Source: Hanleya hanleyi (taxonomy: Eukaryota > Mollusca > Polyplacophora > Lepidopleurida > Hanleyidae). From it: DNA of 64,000 bases. The stretch covers positions 1 to 64,000 of the forward strand of contig JAVTVY010020587.1 in NCBI GenBank assembly GCA_036873755.1, read 5' to 3'. Below, one piece after another: positions 1 to 13,964 of this stretch (position 1 is its first letter; each line of letters opens with the position of its first letter). The notes under the pieces are model-generated. The model was given only the letters and a program-made list of their open reading frames with translations, was not told the origin of the DNA and ran no database searches. The position numbers and the translations under genes are program-made.

Positions 1-452
1 CACATCGTTCCCCCCTAGGGCATCCACTCACCAAAAATTAGAACTGTAGATAGAAAACTGTCAACGATCAATAATTTCCTGATTTTTGACAACAATGACC
101 TTTGACCTCTGACCTCAACCTTAATTTTGGTACGCGACACATCGTCTCCACCTGGCATATCCACTTACAAAAAATTGCAACTGTGGATAGAAAACGTTCA
201 CAGATATAGACCGGACACGAACACTTCAGTGATTTCCTGTTTTTAGGCCAGTGACCTTTGACCTCTGACCTCGACCTTCATTTTGGTACGCGACACATCG
301 TCTCCCCGTAGGGTATCCACTCACCAAAAATTAGAACTGTAGATAGAAAACTGTCTCAGATATAGACCGGACACGAGGGACGGGCAGACGGACAGACGGA
401 CACACGGACAGAAACCGCCATCTCATAATACGTCCGCCTTTTGGCGGGCGTA
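1..452 (+). repeat. Dispersed repeat with internal tandem units and terminal hairpin
   Basis: A unit of roughly 140-156 bp with the words CACATCGT, ATCCACT and GACCTTTGACCTCTGACCT occurs about two and a half times. It is followed by a GGACAGACGGACACACGG stretch and an 8-bp stem with a TTTT loop (431-438 pairing with 443-450), ending at TATAAAA. The order 'tandem body, GACGGACAG run, hairpin, TATAA' resembles a 3' end common to dispersed repeats of mollusc genomes. It has no coding potential. Confidence 0.7.
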
Positions 453-924
453 TAAAAATAAAATGGCGAACAAATAAAATTGTTCAGTGAAATTACGGTT
501 CATAAGTATTCGGGATTCTTCCTCGGAAATATACGTCGATGTAACTAAAATTACGTCGGATAAACTAGTCTCGGATGAATATATCCCGTTAACAGACTAA
601 GTCGTCCGAGGTAAATTCTGAGCAACTGACGGAGTTTGCACTTGACGTTGTTGTTGCTGCCGACAGATTCACATGTGCTTCCGCGACCATGGGATGATTT
701 CCCGACAACCGGGTATTGAAATTTCAAATTTACGAAGCTTGAAAATTCAGTTTCCGAAGCTTGAAAATTCAGTTTCCAACACACAAATTGAGTATAAATA
801 TTTTGGTGAAAACTTTTGATTTTTTACTCAAAAAAATTGAGTTTTGAACTGAAAAATTGAGTTTTAAAACTCAATCTACAAACCGAAATTCGGTACGTAG
901 AACTGACGTGTATGAATCCCTGTA

Positions 925-1455
925 CACATCTTCAAATCATAGGTAACACATATGTGAAGTTTCATTAAAATAGAAGCAAAATCTTAGGAGGAGTAGTCCG
1001 GACAAAATTGTGTCCTCTACATGGGAATAGATCCTGAAAATGGCAAAATCCTATAAAGTTCAAAACGTCATAAATATGTCAAAAATTATAATTTCGCCTT
1101 GTAACTACGACATGCACATCTTCAAATCATAGGTAACACATATGTAAAGTTTCATTAAAATAGAAGCAAAATCTTAGGATGAGTAGTCTGAACAAAATTG
1201 TATCCTCTACATGGGAATAGATCCTGAAAATGGCGAAGTCCTATAAAGTTCAAAACGTCATAAACATGTCAAAAATTAAAATTCCGCCTTGTAAATACGA
1301 CAAGCACATCTTCAAACCATAGGTAACACATATAAGTTTCATTAAATAGAAGCAAAATCTTAGGAGGAGTAGTCCGGACAAAATTGTGTCTACAGACAGA
1401 CGGACAGACAGACAAGCCGATTCCAGAACTTTGTTGCGGGGGGTATAATAATTTT
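925..1455 (+). repeat. 190-bp tandem repeat, about 2.5 copies
   Basis: The word CACATCTTCAAA starts units at 925, 1115 and 1305, an exact 190-bp spacing, and the first two units are nearly identical. The third is cut short near 1390 and runs into CAGACAGACGGACAGACAGAC and a GGGGGGTATAATAA end. That is the same kind of terminus as the repeat at 1-452, so both probably belong to one superfamily. No ORF is supported. The DNA between them (453-924) shows only AT-rich sequence with no recognised gene. Confidence 0.75.
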
Positions 1456-1904
1456 CAAACTATACATTTCTGAAATGGGAATCTTTTCAGATTTAATAAT
1501 CCCTGAAATGAATGAAAATCGGATTGAGATTGGCAGAGTTTTGCAAGATAATATTCTGATATTTGTGCAGTTTGCATTGACGTCACTAGCCAGTTCTCAT
1601 GCAAAACAGCACGGGTTATGAAAATGGTCCATACACCTCATATCTTACTTCTCTTGGTTAACGTACCTGTATTTTAATCACATTTATAACTCTGGTTTTG
1701 TTGTAGTAATCAGAAGAACAAAATTGTCACTAAATTCTGATTCCCAGAGAATGAAGAGCTCTCAGAAAATATATAAAACAATTTGGTGAGTTCATTCATC
1801 GCAAAATAAAATTTAGGGAAAACTGAGAAGTTGTCAAAAATAATATCTCTAGGGACATGGTGGTACCGTAACTGATTGTACAAATTGAAACTACATCTAC
1901 TTAC

Positions 1905-2003
1905 ATTGTCTACAGCATTAACATCCACGTCAGCTTCCAGGAGTTCACGGACAATAGACAATTCGCCCCTCTCGCATGCATACATCAGAAATGTCTGGCC
2001 ATT
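1905..2003 (-). CDS. Ankyrin-repeat gene, coding exon 2 (gene continues beyond the left edge)
   Basis: A 99-base exon that encodes exactly one 33-residue ankyrin repeat in phase 0. Its acceptor reads TTGCAG and its donor GTAAGT. The residues show the ankyrin pattern: NGQTFLMYACERG for the first helix, then LSIVRELLEADVDVNAVDN for the second helix and loop. It joins in frame to exon 1 at 10459-10575, so that ...INLEERDE is followed directly by NGQTFLMYA. Ankyrin repeats are protein-binding scaffolds. The two exons alone do not identify which family member this is. Since one repeat equals one exon, the gene probably grew by exon duplication. The rest lies to the left; I found no third exon in bases 1-1900. 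Confidence 0.85.
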
Positions 2004-3518
2004 CTGCAACATCAGAATTACGTCAATCAGTAAACAGGTTTTAAAAGGAGATCCCGCTCTCTAAAATGGAGGTAAAAAAGGTCATTTTCGCTCAATAACT
2101 TTTGATTCCTTCTTAACAAATGCTCCAAAACTTCAGGCACATTAATCTATCTATTGTTTCATGTCCTGAAATTAATTTGCCATTTGAAGAGCTAGTCAAT
2201 GTTTCAATATCGTGACAGATATTTCACCTGATATCAGGATTATTATGCAAATTAGATAGATGACAAAATATTGTTTACTACCATTTTATGGGGATATACA
2301 TGTAGACCTATATCTGTGTGTGCCTTAAGAGGATTTTGCTGAATCTATTAAATAAACTGTTTTATTGAGCAAAAATGACCTTTTTTACCTCCATTTTATA
2401 GAGTGGCATCGCCCTAAGCTGGTAAATACAACATCAGGGCAAAACAAGGGAAAGAGCGGAGGCATCACAATAGAGCAATAATGACCATTCATATCTTGGG
2501 TTAAACAAAACACAGTTGAAGTTGTACATGTATCTATTTGTGCCTCAAGTAGAGTTTCAGTTTAATGAAAACAGAATGTTAATGTCAAATCAACATCATC
2601 TCTCAGCGCCACAATGTCAAAAGATTCAGCAAGAGCCTGGCATTCATATTTACATGTACATATATGAAAGTGAATTAAGTGTTTGTGTATTCTAGGCATG
2701 CTGGGAAATGAGAATTTGTCCATTTCTAAAAAAGATTTTTTCATTCAAGATGTGGACACAGAACAAATTAAGATCGTACATGTAATATGTTCTGGTACAG
2801 AAATATTTGGTTAAATCAGGTTTTTTTTTAGAAATGGAAAGTTTGGCAATGAAACATATACTGGGGCAAACAGGGTGAGTGATTAAATATTTTCTAATGT
2901 TGCTTTCAACTATATTTTGGTAATACAGACAATGATGGACAGTAAATAAATGGATGTAAACTGGACTGTCCTGCAGGTTTCAGCGTATAATATATTCTGC
3001 CAATTATGGGCCACCTGAATTCATTCAGCCCAAATTTGAGGACTCTCAAATATCAGGATCAGAAAAGCTTATGATGTGCTACATGCCCAGGTACATACAA
3101 AACCATGACAGAGTATTTAATCAGATCATGATCAAGGCACCATCCCAGTCATGCCATCTGTAATAGATCTATTGTAGTAGGTGTGTTTGAGGTAACATGG
3201 TTCAATAGTCATGACACTATGCCAGTAGGCACTTTTGTTTTAAATATTATTTCTTGTGGCTACTTTGATACATGACAACTGACAAAGTAGTAAATGACAA
3301 CAGTATTTTTAAAAATTTGGTGCTGACACTACTGCAATCTTCATGGCAGTGAATTCAAATTTTCAAATAAAAAAGAAATAAATAAATAAAACTGTGGTCA
3401 ACCCTAAAATTGCTAAATATTTAGGGTAGTTAGGGTTTATTTCTATACTGCAGTACATGTACGTTACCACAGATATATGTTTGGAGGACATTGAACAGCT
3501 ATATAGCTGACTAAAGCC

Positions 3519-3930
3519 CGGCACACACGAGAGCTATCAGCAGAGCTGACGGCCTCAATTGCCTGTCAGCTCAGGGGCTAGCTCTCGTGTGCGGGCAGTT
3601 TTTGGTGAGTTTTTGGCCTCGCGAGGCCGGGGAAAAAATATCAAACTTGTTTGATAATTTCGCCTCGCGAGGCCAAATCCTCAGAGTGTGCGGCGAACAC
3701 GAGCCAACAGCTCAGCAGTTTTACTGGACCGGCCAATGAATTGCATGTTATTTTCACTCGATTCATACGCACGACTCTTCAATATGGACTTGAAGAAGAC
3801 GTTATGCGGGAACTGAAATCAATTTCGTGAAACTTTTGCTCACAGTGTGCGCTGAAACCACACCAGAGCTAGCCCCTGAGCTGACAGGTAATTGAGGCCG
3901 CTAGCTCAGCTGATATCTCTCGTGAATGCA
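3519..3930. mobile_element. Foldback / MITE-like element with ~85-bp inverted repeats
   Basis: The left arm (about 3519-3602) contains CACACGAGAGCTATCAG and GGCCTCAATT. The right arm (about 3848-3930) is its imperfect reverse complement. Between them is a GC-richer core with the self-complementary word GCCTCGCGAGGC twice. The arms differ at several positions, so the copy is not recent. There is no ORF, and no clear target duplication was seen. It is probably a non-autonomous DNA element. Confidence 0.65.
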
Positions 3931-4449
3931 GTCTCCTTCTATTCCCAACTTTTATCATTTAGTTCCATTTGAGGACAAATTATTTTTGATGATCTTCATT
4001 TTGTGTAAGGTCATTTATGCCAAATTTATAATCCTAACTTTAAATATGAGTTAATACAAAAACATGAGCCGTGAACTCACATATCCCCTGTTCGCTTTTC
4101 TGTCAGATGAAACAAACCAAAAAATTACTAGAACGTATTTACCATCACTCAATGTGGAAATAAATAAACAGAATCTGACCTTGAAAAAAATGGGTCACGG
4201 TCAACCATCTTCTATTTACTTCTGGATCATCGCCAGAAATACATAGAATTAATTTGCAGAGTCTGACTATACTTCTTCAATATATGTCATAATAAACAGT
4301 GAATAACCTTGTAAAAAATAGGTCAAGGTCAGTCAACTTGGGTAAGACTCCTCAAGTTCATTATAAGTTACATGTGCAATGTGAATTTTGACACACTAAT
4401 TATAAAATCATTCAAAAACTATTGCAAAAACGAGAATTTGAACTTTAGG

Positions 4450-4920
4450 TCAAGGTAGGTCATTTTTCATCAGTGTTGTATGAATTTGGGGAGCCTGGCT
4501 ATAGCCTTTCAGGAGATATCACTTCCCACATTTACAACATTTTCTGGCCTCGGTGACCTTGACCTTTGTCATCTTTTAACCTCAAAGTAAATAGGGTTAT
4601 TCTCTCCCCATATGCAAGTTAGGAATCATGTTTCTTACCAATTGTGGACTTGGAAGGTGATTTACCATTTCTTATAGGTTCTCTGGCTTAAATGAACTTG
4701 ACCTTTGACCGTTTGACTTAAACATATAATAAGGCTCTTCTTTGCCTGATGAGCACTAAATACCCAATGATTAGTAACAATTCATAAATTGGAACTGGAG
4801 ATTTTCCACTTTTTTGAAGGTTTTCTAGCCCAAGTGACCTTGACCTATTACCTAATCCTTTCAAAATGAATAGACCGAAAGCTATTCCCCAATTATACCT
4901 TCAGTTATAATTTGGAGTGA
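4450..4920 (+). repeat. Degenerate ~140-bp tandem repeat
   Basis: The phrase TGACCTTGACCT or a variant recurs at about 4552, 4697 and 4836, within a longer unit that also contains a CCTGGCTATAGCC-like segment and CCCCATATGCAAG-like words. Copies are heavily diverged. It is probably one of the many GACCTTGACC-bearing dispersed repeats of this genome. Confidence 0.5.
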
Positions 4921-6460
4921 ATTGAATAAATTATTTTCAAGTTATCGTGTTAGTGGGAAAACGTGACGAACATACACAGAAACAGCAATTCTATAGATTG
5001 GCATGTCATACACTAGACACTGATCAAGGGATTTGTGGAACAAAAGAAGCAGTGACCAGTGGGAACATCTGTAGTCCTAAAGTCCAATTGAGTTACAAAA
5101 CCTGTCAAACTGTACAGGTTAGAATACACTAAATAATCGCTTACTTAATAAATAATAAATAGACTGAGCACTTCTTGAGGAAACTATATTCTCTAATATT
5201 TGCTGCCACAAATGACCCACCACACCAAGTAGCCTGGTCTTTACGCTCGAACATATAAAATTCAGCACACCATCGACACCATTTTTTCGAGATAATAGAC
5301 CGCCAGATATAGGGTCTTGCATGGCAAATTTCGGAGGTGGCCAATCAAATTGGCCCAGATTCTTTTTTAATTAAATTTGAAAATCAAAATTTTCCTTTTC
5401 TGTGATGTCCTACAATTTGGCCTAAATTACAAATACCTATTATTGCAATCCCCTTTCAAATACACAGAGCCTAGCATAGCTTAATATAGATGCATATTTA
5501 GCAAAAAACAATGTTAGAAATGTCCTGGTCATGCTGGTTGAGGCAAATATTTCTGAACAATAGACAAACATGATGATTAAAAGTTTTAATCAGGTGCTCA
5601 GCTGCTCAAATTCAGGCTAGGATATTAAACCTAATTTATTTCCTCGAGGTAATGACATATAAATCAAACGATACATGGTGGGTGATGATATAAAAACAAA
5701 CAGAAAATAGGGATGACAGGAATATGTCCCTTAGTGCACACAGGTGCTGGCAGGGTGAGGAAATCAGTGAAAAAAATGCAAAAGGGGAAAGTGGTGAACT
5801 GTAAACTATTGTCTGTTCACACCACTTCAAATGGGGCTTAACTTTGAAGAATAAACCAGGTCATTACACAAACCCCAAATCATGACAACATGGTTAGAGG
5901 AGACTGTCACATCTAGTACTGTAATACCTGGGTATTAGCTCCTGTGGACAGGTAATATCATTTCTAACAGCCTTCCTTGATTATTAAGTTACACTCTATC
6001 TGGGTATAGAGCAATGTTCAAGATGGTTTGAACTTTGGTTGTCAAATTTCCACCCTTCCACCCCAATTCCCAAAGGCTCACCCCTATCTCTGGAATGCCA
6101 GATCATATTTTCATTGTAGAAAAATTGCATAGATGTCAACAATATAGTCTTGACCTAAAAGTGACATTTCAAAATGTGGATCATAATTAACTTTAATTCT
6201 ATAGGTCCATTCTCTGACTAAATGCATGCATGATGTAAATTTGTCAAACCCAGCTAATGGGATAGGATACATTAAAGCATTTAGCAGATAATCCAACAAA
6301 GAAATAGATTAACCAGTGCAGGATCCTGGTTAGGACTAGATGCGTGTCTGATATGATTATGCTACTAGTAATGCCGGGCACAATCTATCACAGGAGTACA
6401 TGTATATGCTCATTATAACAAGTTCTATGTACCTACTTGTAGTCAAATTTTATCAAGGCC

Positions 6461-6610
6461 GAAACCCATCAAATCGTCCAGTCTCTATTTTAAAAATAAT
6501 TTTTTCATTTTTTTTTTCATTCTATTTATTTATTTATCTAACGTATATATTTATTAAAGATCATTTTATTATTATTAAATAGTACATATGAAATAGAGAC
6601 TCATCCAGTC
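6461..6610 (+). mobile_element. Short inverted-repeat element (family copy 1)
   Basis: It begins GAAACCCATCAAATCGTCCA, continues with GTCTCTATTTT and ends AAATAGAGACTCATCCAGTC, so the two ends are inverted copies of a CTGG..GAGACTATTT-like word around an AT-rich core. The same element lies in reverse at about 33962-34117, and its right half is present at 49130-49205. Three copies in 64 kb show that it is dispersed. Confidence 0.65.
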
Positions 6611-9600
6611 TAGACGTACACGTGCTTGTGCAGTTTGCATCATATTTTATTTGACTATATTTTATAGTTTTTATAAACTTGAGTGCTTTGAGCTATTGTG
6701 CTTTGTTTTAACTGGAATTGTTCTGTATATATCACACTGTGCTATTGAATTGTTATCTATCAAAATTTACTGATTGTAATTTGTATATTGTGAAGCATGA
6801 GTTTCTTTTCACATGAATAGCGCCACGTGCATGGTGAGAGGCGGGAAAGGAAATTATTTTGATCTCTTGCCTACCAGTACTTTCAATGCTTGGCCTAGAA
6901 CAAAACACGTCCTTATTTCCCTGGCTGGAAGCAGTGAGGCTTATAACACGTTCAATTGTCATCTTTGCATTAATTACGCCGATTATAAAGGAGGAAATAA
7001 GAGTCTCCACGCAGTTCCTGGAAATAGGAATTAGAAAATGGAATCGACATTTGTAACTTTTGACCCTGCAAAGCTAGGCCCCCTGAAGAGAGCCGCACCA
7101 CGCATCGCTGAGAACTTTGGTGATTGCAGATGAACTGATTTTTAAAATACCATACAATAACAACTACATGGCTTGTTGTCCCAAGGTTGTGTGTTGTAAT
7201 CTGTTTTTCGGCGTGAGACGTGTAGCTCTTTTGTTTGTAACCTTGGCTGTTTTTTTTGTTTTTTTTTCACTGTTTGGTCCCGGACATGAATGTTTTTGTA
7301 GTTGTGTGCCCATTATGAGACGAGTACGTTGACAAAACAACGGAATAAAAGAACAACATTTCCCGTAGGGTACATAGGTCTAATACCCATTACTAAGTAA
7401 GAGTATATTACTAATACAATAATAGTAACACTTTAAATTAAGTCTCAAATTAAGAAACTGAATCCCGTTTTGCGAGACATTCAGTATATATGAAATGCCA
7501 CATTTCTTGTCATGGAATCGGGTGGGTCTAACAAAAGAATAGTTGAGAAGATACTATATTATCCTGGATGGTATAAAAAAAGATTCGTTTTTATCGAAGC
7601 ATATAAGATACATTCCAGAAGAAATTTTTCATCCTCAATGCAAATGTGTTGCGGAAACCTGTCGCTTATGTAGATATCATGGAGAAAAGTACCGGTAAAT
7701 TATCAGGCCTTATTTTTTAGACGCGAACGCTCGTTCAGGTTACGTGAAGGTTACGCAAATCATATATTACGCGAACGGTCACCGTTCACGTGGGGCGAAT
7801 TTGATCTGCTAGCTTATTTTCACAAGTCGGCAGTGTCTGTCTGCACAAAGTGAAAATAAAATAAAAAGTGGCAACAGCGATATTTCCGCGTATACCGTCC
7901 ACTTTCTTTTTCTCCTTTCGTCGACTGGCAGGCTAATTTACACGGCCGTGGTTGTTTGATAAATCATGAATTGCTTATGGCCTAGTTAAATTGTTTGTGT
8001 CGGAGTGGTTTCATTTTCACTGGCCAGACAATTACGCATACCCAGATGTCAGCACGTTCAGCAATTTACGTGCATTTTACGATTGTTTCATCGCTAAGTG
8101 CAAAGCTGACATGTATATAATATTTTGACATCGTTCAATACTATCTAGTCTTCGCGTATACAATGAGTAATTGAAAACTATTTACCGAGAAGTGACATTT
8201 TTATTTCAGCTTGTCAACGGCAAACATTAAACGGGGAAAGATGTGAAGGATTATTCGTCAACTCATTATGGGAGCTACAGGTTATAATCCAGGATTAATT
8301 ACAGGTGTTAAGAATTAGTCTAATTTTACTTACAAAAGATAAAATCTTAAAATTGTTATGTTATGCCTATATATACTTGAATAAAACTGGGTAAAGAGGT
8401 GAGTGTATAGCCTGTAAATGACAGAATAGCTGCAGTCGAGCCATAGTTCAAGCCAGAATGATCGGAGAGAGGTAAAAGAGATTTATTTTTTTCAACTTTG
8501 AAACTTTTTTTTCCCCCCCATGAGTCATGATCTCACTGTTACGAAGGCATAATCTATTGAGGTTATGTTGGCTGAATATATTATGAGCGGGAAAATGTAC
8601 AACCAATACGTGGCATGTTGAAACTTTCATTCTACAGACCCCACCAAATTCTATGAAAGTATTTTCATATATTTGTTAATCAAGGATTGAACGGATACAG
8701 TGAATTGTTAGAAAGGGCAAGCAATTCATGTCTTTTGTTTAGCCGCTATACATGCCGGGATGAGCTCGTTCCAGCTGGGAAGATTGTATATCGTCTCAGA
8801 CGAGTTGGCCCTGATATGGGTCGCACATGAGTTGGTTCTGATATGGGATTTCAAATAGTATTGGGCGCTTGATTAATTTGCTGTTCGTTTTATTGACATA
8901 AACAGTTTGAAAAGCCCTTCCACAGTATTTCCCTATGAAGAGCAATCAAGAAATTATTAGGTTTGATTCTCAAGCTGAATATGACGAAAAGAAACATATA
9001 TCTCTGTGAATCTGGGGATAATGAAGATTGATCTTCGTTATTTTCTTGAAGTTGGAAATCCTTCTGTATAATGACAAGTTGCCATTTTCAACAACTGTTC
9101 TCCGTGAAAGTGACCGACGATATGACAAAGTAATTTATTACACACGTTTACATTCATGAGAACGAACCGAAATGAACGGAATGAACGCAAAAGGATGAAC
9201 GGAGTTTGAATGAAATATAACACAATTCGTACTGTAGCGGTGATCATATTTAAGTTGGAATGCGAGGCTGCCACTTCATGGGGTGATCGTATCTGAGCTA
9301 GAACTTCCAATCGTAAACTTCCCGATAAAATGGGGGTCACGTCGAAATAGGAAAGGTGATCGAATGGTTGGAATGTTTACCGTATGTACATGTAGTAAGG
9401 TTGAATCCACATGGGCTGAGGGGTAAAAATCAACCAAGCCCCTAAAATGGACATTTTGTTGTGTTAGAACACAACAGTGTTCCAAGTTTTTTTGTCTGCT
9501 GTGTGCGGGGCACAAAACAGAAAACGTGTTCGTAACTAATGTTCACGAGATCAAACTTGTTTGATATTTATATTGCGAACAAGTTTTGCCATGGAACAAG

Positions 9601-10458
9601 TTTTTGTTGTCTGTGAACATGCGAACATTTCTCTCGACATTTTTCAATGGGGTTTGCCAGGTCGAACTGACGCCAGGTGGCTACGTGCACCAAGAGATAA
9701 ATGGCGCATGCGCATGTCGTTTTTCTTGACGTCACAAAGGAAACGTCATAATGTAACGACGTTATAATTGTTTATTTTATGACGCCACGTCTTCTTAACC
9801 TGTTGGAGCACTAGTGCCGCCTAGCGTGGCTGGCGATCCCCATTATTAACCAATCAACCGGCGAGCTGCGACCTTATGGCAAAGGACGCTACTTTTACTT
9901 GTGGCATTGGCATTTTTTTTCGAGATGAAATGTTCACAGTGTGCGGGGAACAGAAACAGGCAAATTATCCACGAAACATTTGTTTTTGTTCTAATACAAC
10001 AAAATGTTCGCTGTGTGTGTTGGACTTTAGCAAATGCACTCTTACAGTTCTTCAAATCAGTACAAAAACAATATGTTCAAATAATCATGAAACGGTGATC
10101 CCTTTATTAATTCAATCCCCTATCAAAATTCAATCACCCCTAATTTTGGGGACAAAATTTAATCGGTGGTTGTAATCAATTTGATCACCTCCTAAAATCA
10201 TTGAAATAACAAAGAAATAATGGATTATAGTCATGATTTTGAACTGTTTTGTCAACTTCCTGTTCCAATAAATTTGATCACTCTCAGATTTATTGTGGGA
10301 CATTTCACATCCTATGATTGAATTATTAGATGTATTACCATAATGATACATAACATTTCAACATATTTTCTTCATGAAATCATATTTCCTAATCATTTTA
10401 TAGATGACAATAAAATACCCAGTTGCAAATATTACAAGTATATCATGCTAAAACGTAC

Positions 10459-10575
10459 CTCATCTCTTTCTTCTAGGTTAATCCCTCCGCTTTCCATCAG
10501 GTTTACGACGGCGGAGAGGTCGCCTCGCTTTATGTTCTCCCATAGCAGCTGTCCACGGAAACTTATAGTTGCCAT
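10459..10575 (-). CDS. Ankyrin-repeat gene, coding exon 1 with start codon
   Basis: 117 bases, 39 codons, phase 0, ending at the donor GAG|GTACGT. The ATG at 10575-10573 begins MATISFRGQLLWENIKRGDL, followed by a typical ankyrin second helix (SAVVNLMESGG) and the loop INLEERDE, so the first repeat starts within about ten residues of the N-terminus. It splices in phase to the 33-residue repeat at 1905-2003. No signal peptide is present, so the product is probably cytosolic. Upstream sequence shows no recognisable promoter element. The call of a real gene rests on the matching phase and on the continuous ankyrin pattern across an 8.45-kb intron. Family identity is open. Confidence 0.82.
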
Positions 10576-11753
10576 GATGGAAACCTGTCACCTAAGTCCT
10601 TACTGCATAAAGTAGAAGACGATTTCCAATAAATGCTGCTCAGTGTGCCTGCTGGTTATTAGTCCATATTGTCAAAATTGTACATCCCACATGACGTAAG
10701 GCAGAGAAAGAATGACCTGCAAATTCTCTCAGTCAGCTGTCATGGCTGTAGTGCAGGCCTCAAAATACACAACAGGACATGTTGTCATCAATATGATCAA
10801 CCTGAAAAAGTAGAAAGATGGAGTGCACAATTAGCTGAACCTGTACATGATGTCAACAGAGAAGAGCTGTCATAATGAGCTAGGGTTACAGGGACACCTC
10901 AAGTCCTGGTGACAGGGAAGATTATCACAGCTCTGACAAACCACAAACACCAATACATCAGCCCTGGGAGTCCTTAGATCAGACAGCCTGGCTACTTATC
11001 ACATACATGGACACTGTTGATACACACCTGATCTCAACAGTACATACATGTAGAAATAGGTCAAATTCTCAATTAACACAATTTTGCTTCACTTGCTGTC
11101 AGGGGTTGAACATTACTTTTGTTATTGGTTGTCCCCTGGGATTTCCTCAGGAGGCAAAAAAAACAACAACAACATTTGATTTATTTGCTGTTGATCTCTG
11201 ATGACTGATTAATTTTTTTGCTGATATCTTTTGGTATAGGCCTACATATGATAAAATTCCGAAAATACAGATGTGTTAGCAAACTGTATTTTGCAACATA
11301 TACTAAAATATCTGATTTCAAATAAGCATGATTTGATTTCTACAGCAAAATTTGTTCATCTGGCCTATCTAAATGCATGTTGTTAAGAGTGAACGGTTCA
11401 GTCAAGTGGAACATCACTGCATTTGGGCGCTGGTTGGTCAAAATGAGCTATGACATGTCTGTGCTGAAGAAGTAATGATTTTGAGTGAAGCCTTCCTTAT
11501 TGGCACCATGAAAAAGCTGACTTGTACAGTTTAGCCTTGGGCACAATCAAAATAAAGACAAAGAATTGTAAGTACATATATGTAGATTGTTGTTGTACAT
11601 TGTAAGCCTGGATGGTATGTCAGTGTTCAGAGAAATGACTGCACCATTATGTAACCCAGACCTCTCAAGTTATTTTTCCAAGGGTAGGTGTGAGATGAGT
11701 GTATCCCCCCAAAAATGTGAATTTCTCGACTAGGCGTCAGTTCAAATAATTTT

Positions 11754-11953
11754 CAGGCCCGTAGCCAACGGGGGTTTTCTGGGTTTGGGCGAACCCCCCT
11801 TTTGGAAATATTATATATTTTTCTCATATAAATGCCTTTTTCAAACTGAAGCGAACCCTCTATTTGCCCCCTTTTCCAATACAGCGAACATCATGATGTG
11901 CCCTTTTGGAGTGAAGGCAAACCACCCCTCAGTAAATCCTGGCTACGGCCCTG
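11754..11953 (+). mobile_element. 200-bp hAT-like MITE with 5-bp target duplication
   Basis: The left end reads CAGGCCCGTAGCCAACGGG and the right end, reverse-complemented, CAGGGCCGTAGCCAGGATT, an imperfect TIR of at least 14 bp. It is flanked by ATTTT on both sides (11749-11753 and 11954-11958). CAG termini are typical of the hAT superfamily, which usually makes 8-bp duplications; 5-bp variants are known. There is no ORF. A second, reversed and more diverged copy is at 47101-47283. Confidence 0.8.
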
Positions 11954-13964
11954 ATTTTTCACCCGTTTGTTTCATATAACAGCCTACCATTATACATTTC
12001 GCCCTTCACAGTGGCTATAAATGAATACTTTAACAAGTCTAGCAAAAGTTTGAAATTACTCCAGTTTCTACAAAACTGCAGCAATTTTGAATGATTCTTG
12101 GTTATTTTAGAAAAAAATTCATGAAAATGCCCAGATGCGTGAGATTTAGATATACATGTAGCTGCATTAGATCGTGAGACAGATGCTAGACTCGTGCCGA
12201 ATGCATGAGGGTTGACATGTGAGGGTTGACATGTTAACCACTGGACAGAGTGTTTAAAGATGTTAACTAGAGCCTATACTATAGGCTTCTATATGTATCT
12301 ATTTATGAGCAAGAATACTATTGAAAATATAGAAAATGAAGATAACATTGTTGTGAATAGAAGTCATGCTTGTGGTGTGAACTCCATCATGGTCAGGTTT
12401 GGATGAAACCTATAACACAATTTCCCTGTGGCATATGACTGAATAATCATTATGGCAACGTAAACAACTTTTTAGGCAGAGGCATAAAAAATGAATGTCT
12501 GTTCAGACAGTGCAAATGCTAAATTTTAAAAAATATTAACAATTTATAATAGGATAGACAGACCTGTTAAATTTGATAAATATTAATATTTCATCTCATA
12601 AGTAACAATTACAATTATACATTTGTTAAGCATTTTTAAAACGCCTTCAAAGCTTCAGGAAGATCCACTCAAAACTCTAGGACTAATTTATTATACTTCA
12701 ACTTGAGTGCCAGTGGTACAGTGAAATTGATTGCAAAGTCCAAAATGTCATAAATGTGACAAAAAAATAATATTTTATCTCAAATAGGAGGTGCAAATCT
12801 TTAACCCTTTGCTACTTGCTGATATTCTCGTTTGTCAGCCTTGCAAGTTCGGATAAATGCATGCGGGAGGATTTTGTTATGGATCGTCTTTTTTGAAGCA
12901 ATACATTTGCATGTAGCTTGATTGAAACCCCGCTAAATATATATATTTTCGGAAAGCCCATACTTTAATTAATCTGCCCGTTTGTGTCTAAATTAAAACC
13001 AGACCAGGCGAGAAAGGAAAATAAACAAAAAAAAATAATTTGATTTTGGCAACATTACTGTGCGTCTATGTCTCAGCCAAATGATATTTTGCATAAAAAA
13101 AATCTCATCACGATTCGCCCATTTCAACTGGACGATCATGCTAAAAATATGAGTGCATCCCTTTGGGTTTTAATCCAAGATATAAATCTGAGAAACCAAG
13201 GTTTATCTCTATTGTAAACCCAACAGTCAGCTCACTAAAGTTTCCTTCGGCGCCATTTTCTTTCTGATTAATTCACTCGGCACTGAACGACATACAGACA
13301 GACATCCAGCCAATCGCTGCCATTGTCTGACAGCATTTTCTACAATGACCTCATTTTCAACTAATCAGCTTTGCGATATTAACCAAGTCCGGGCGAGGTC
13401 ATTTGGTCTCCTGTATCGAAGAATGAGAACATCTCTATCCAATCAAATCCTTTGTTATAGTTTGGTTATTTGTTAAATCCTTCATCATAGGTCAAAAGAG
13501 CTGGTAATGACCTTTGATTTGAGATCATGATCTCCCACATTCTACCGCGGGAAATGGGATTTTGATTGCGTTGAAAATGGTCAAAAAACAGCAAATTCTT
13601 TGCCGATTTTCTCAATTTTCACCCCAAGGAAGGTACGTCTTCAATAAAATAAACTTCTTATATGTTTGTTGTATGATTCATAATAAAATTTGAATGTATA
13701 TTGCTGACTATTTCCTTGTTCAACAATGTGGACTATCGACGAGCAATCACTCGACGAACAGTTTTACTGTGCAGCGATTTTTTTTTACATGGTGGTCAAT
13801 TGCGGCCGGTTTCGGCCGTTATGGGTATATACGGTGCCTGCCGGATTTGGCCGGTATAAGTACGAAAGGGTTAAAACATGTTTACGAAACCTGCAAAGTT
13901 TCACCAACATCCACTCAAACTCAAGATTTTTCAGCAAACGAGTAACAACATACTTGAAGGAAGC

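Larger units (their letters stand above)
2004..10458 (-). other. Intron 1 of the ankyrin-repeat gene (8.45 kb)
   Basis: No further exon was recognised here. The intron holds a foldback element (3519-3930), degenerate 140-bp repeats (4450-4920), a short inverted-repeat element (6461-6610) and a tail-like fragment near 2905-2925 that resembles the SINE tails elsewhere. Otherwise it is AT-rich unique sequence. The short ORFs here (for example 6813-7034, 7117-7332 and 9038-9340) have no motif and overlap each other in different frames. Confidence 0.6.

Noticed and set aside
4450..4860. GGTCAAGGTCA / TGACCTTGACC nuclear-receptor response elements
   Set aside because: The word is part of dispersed repeats found all over the window, so it gives no evidence of regulation here.
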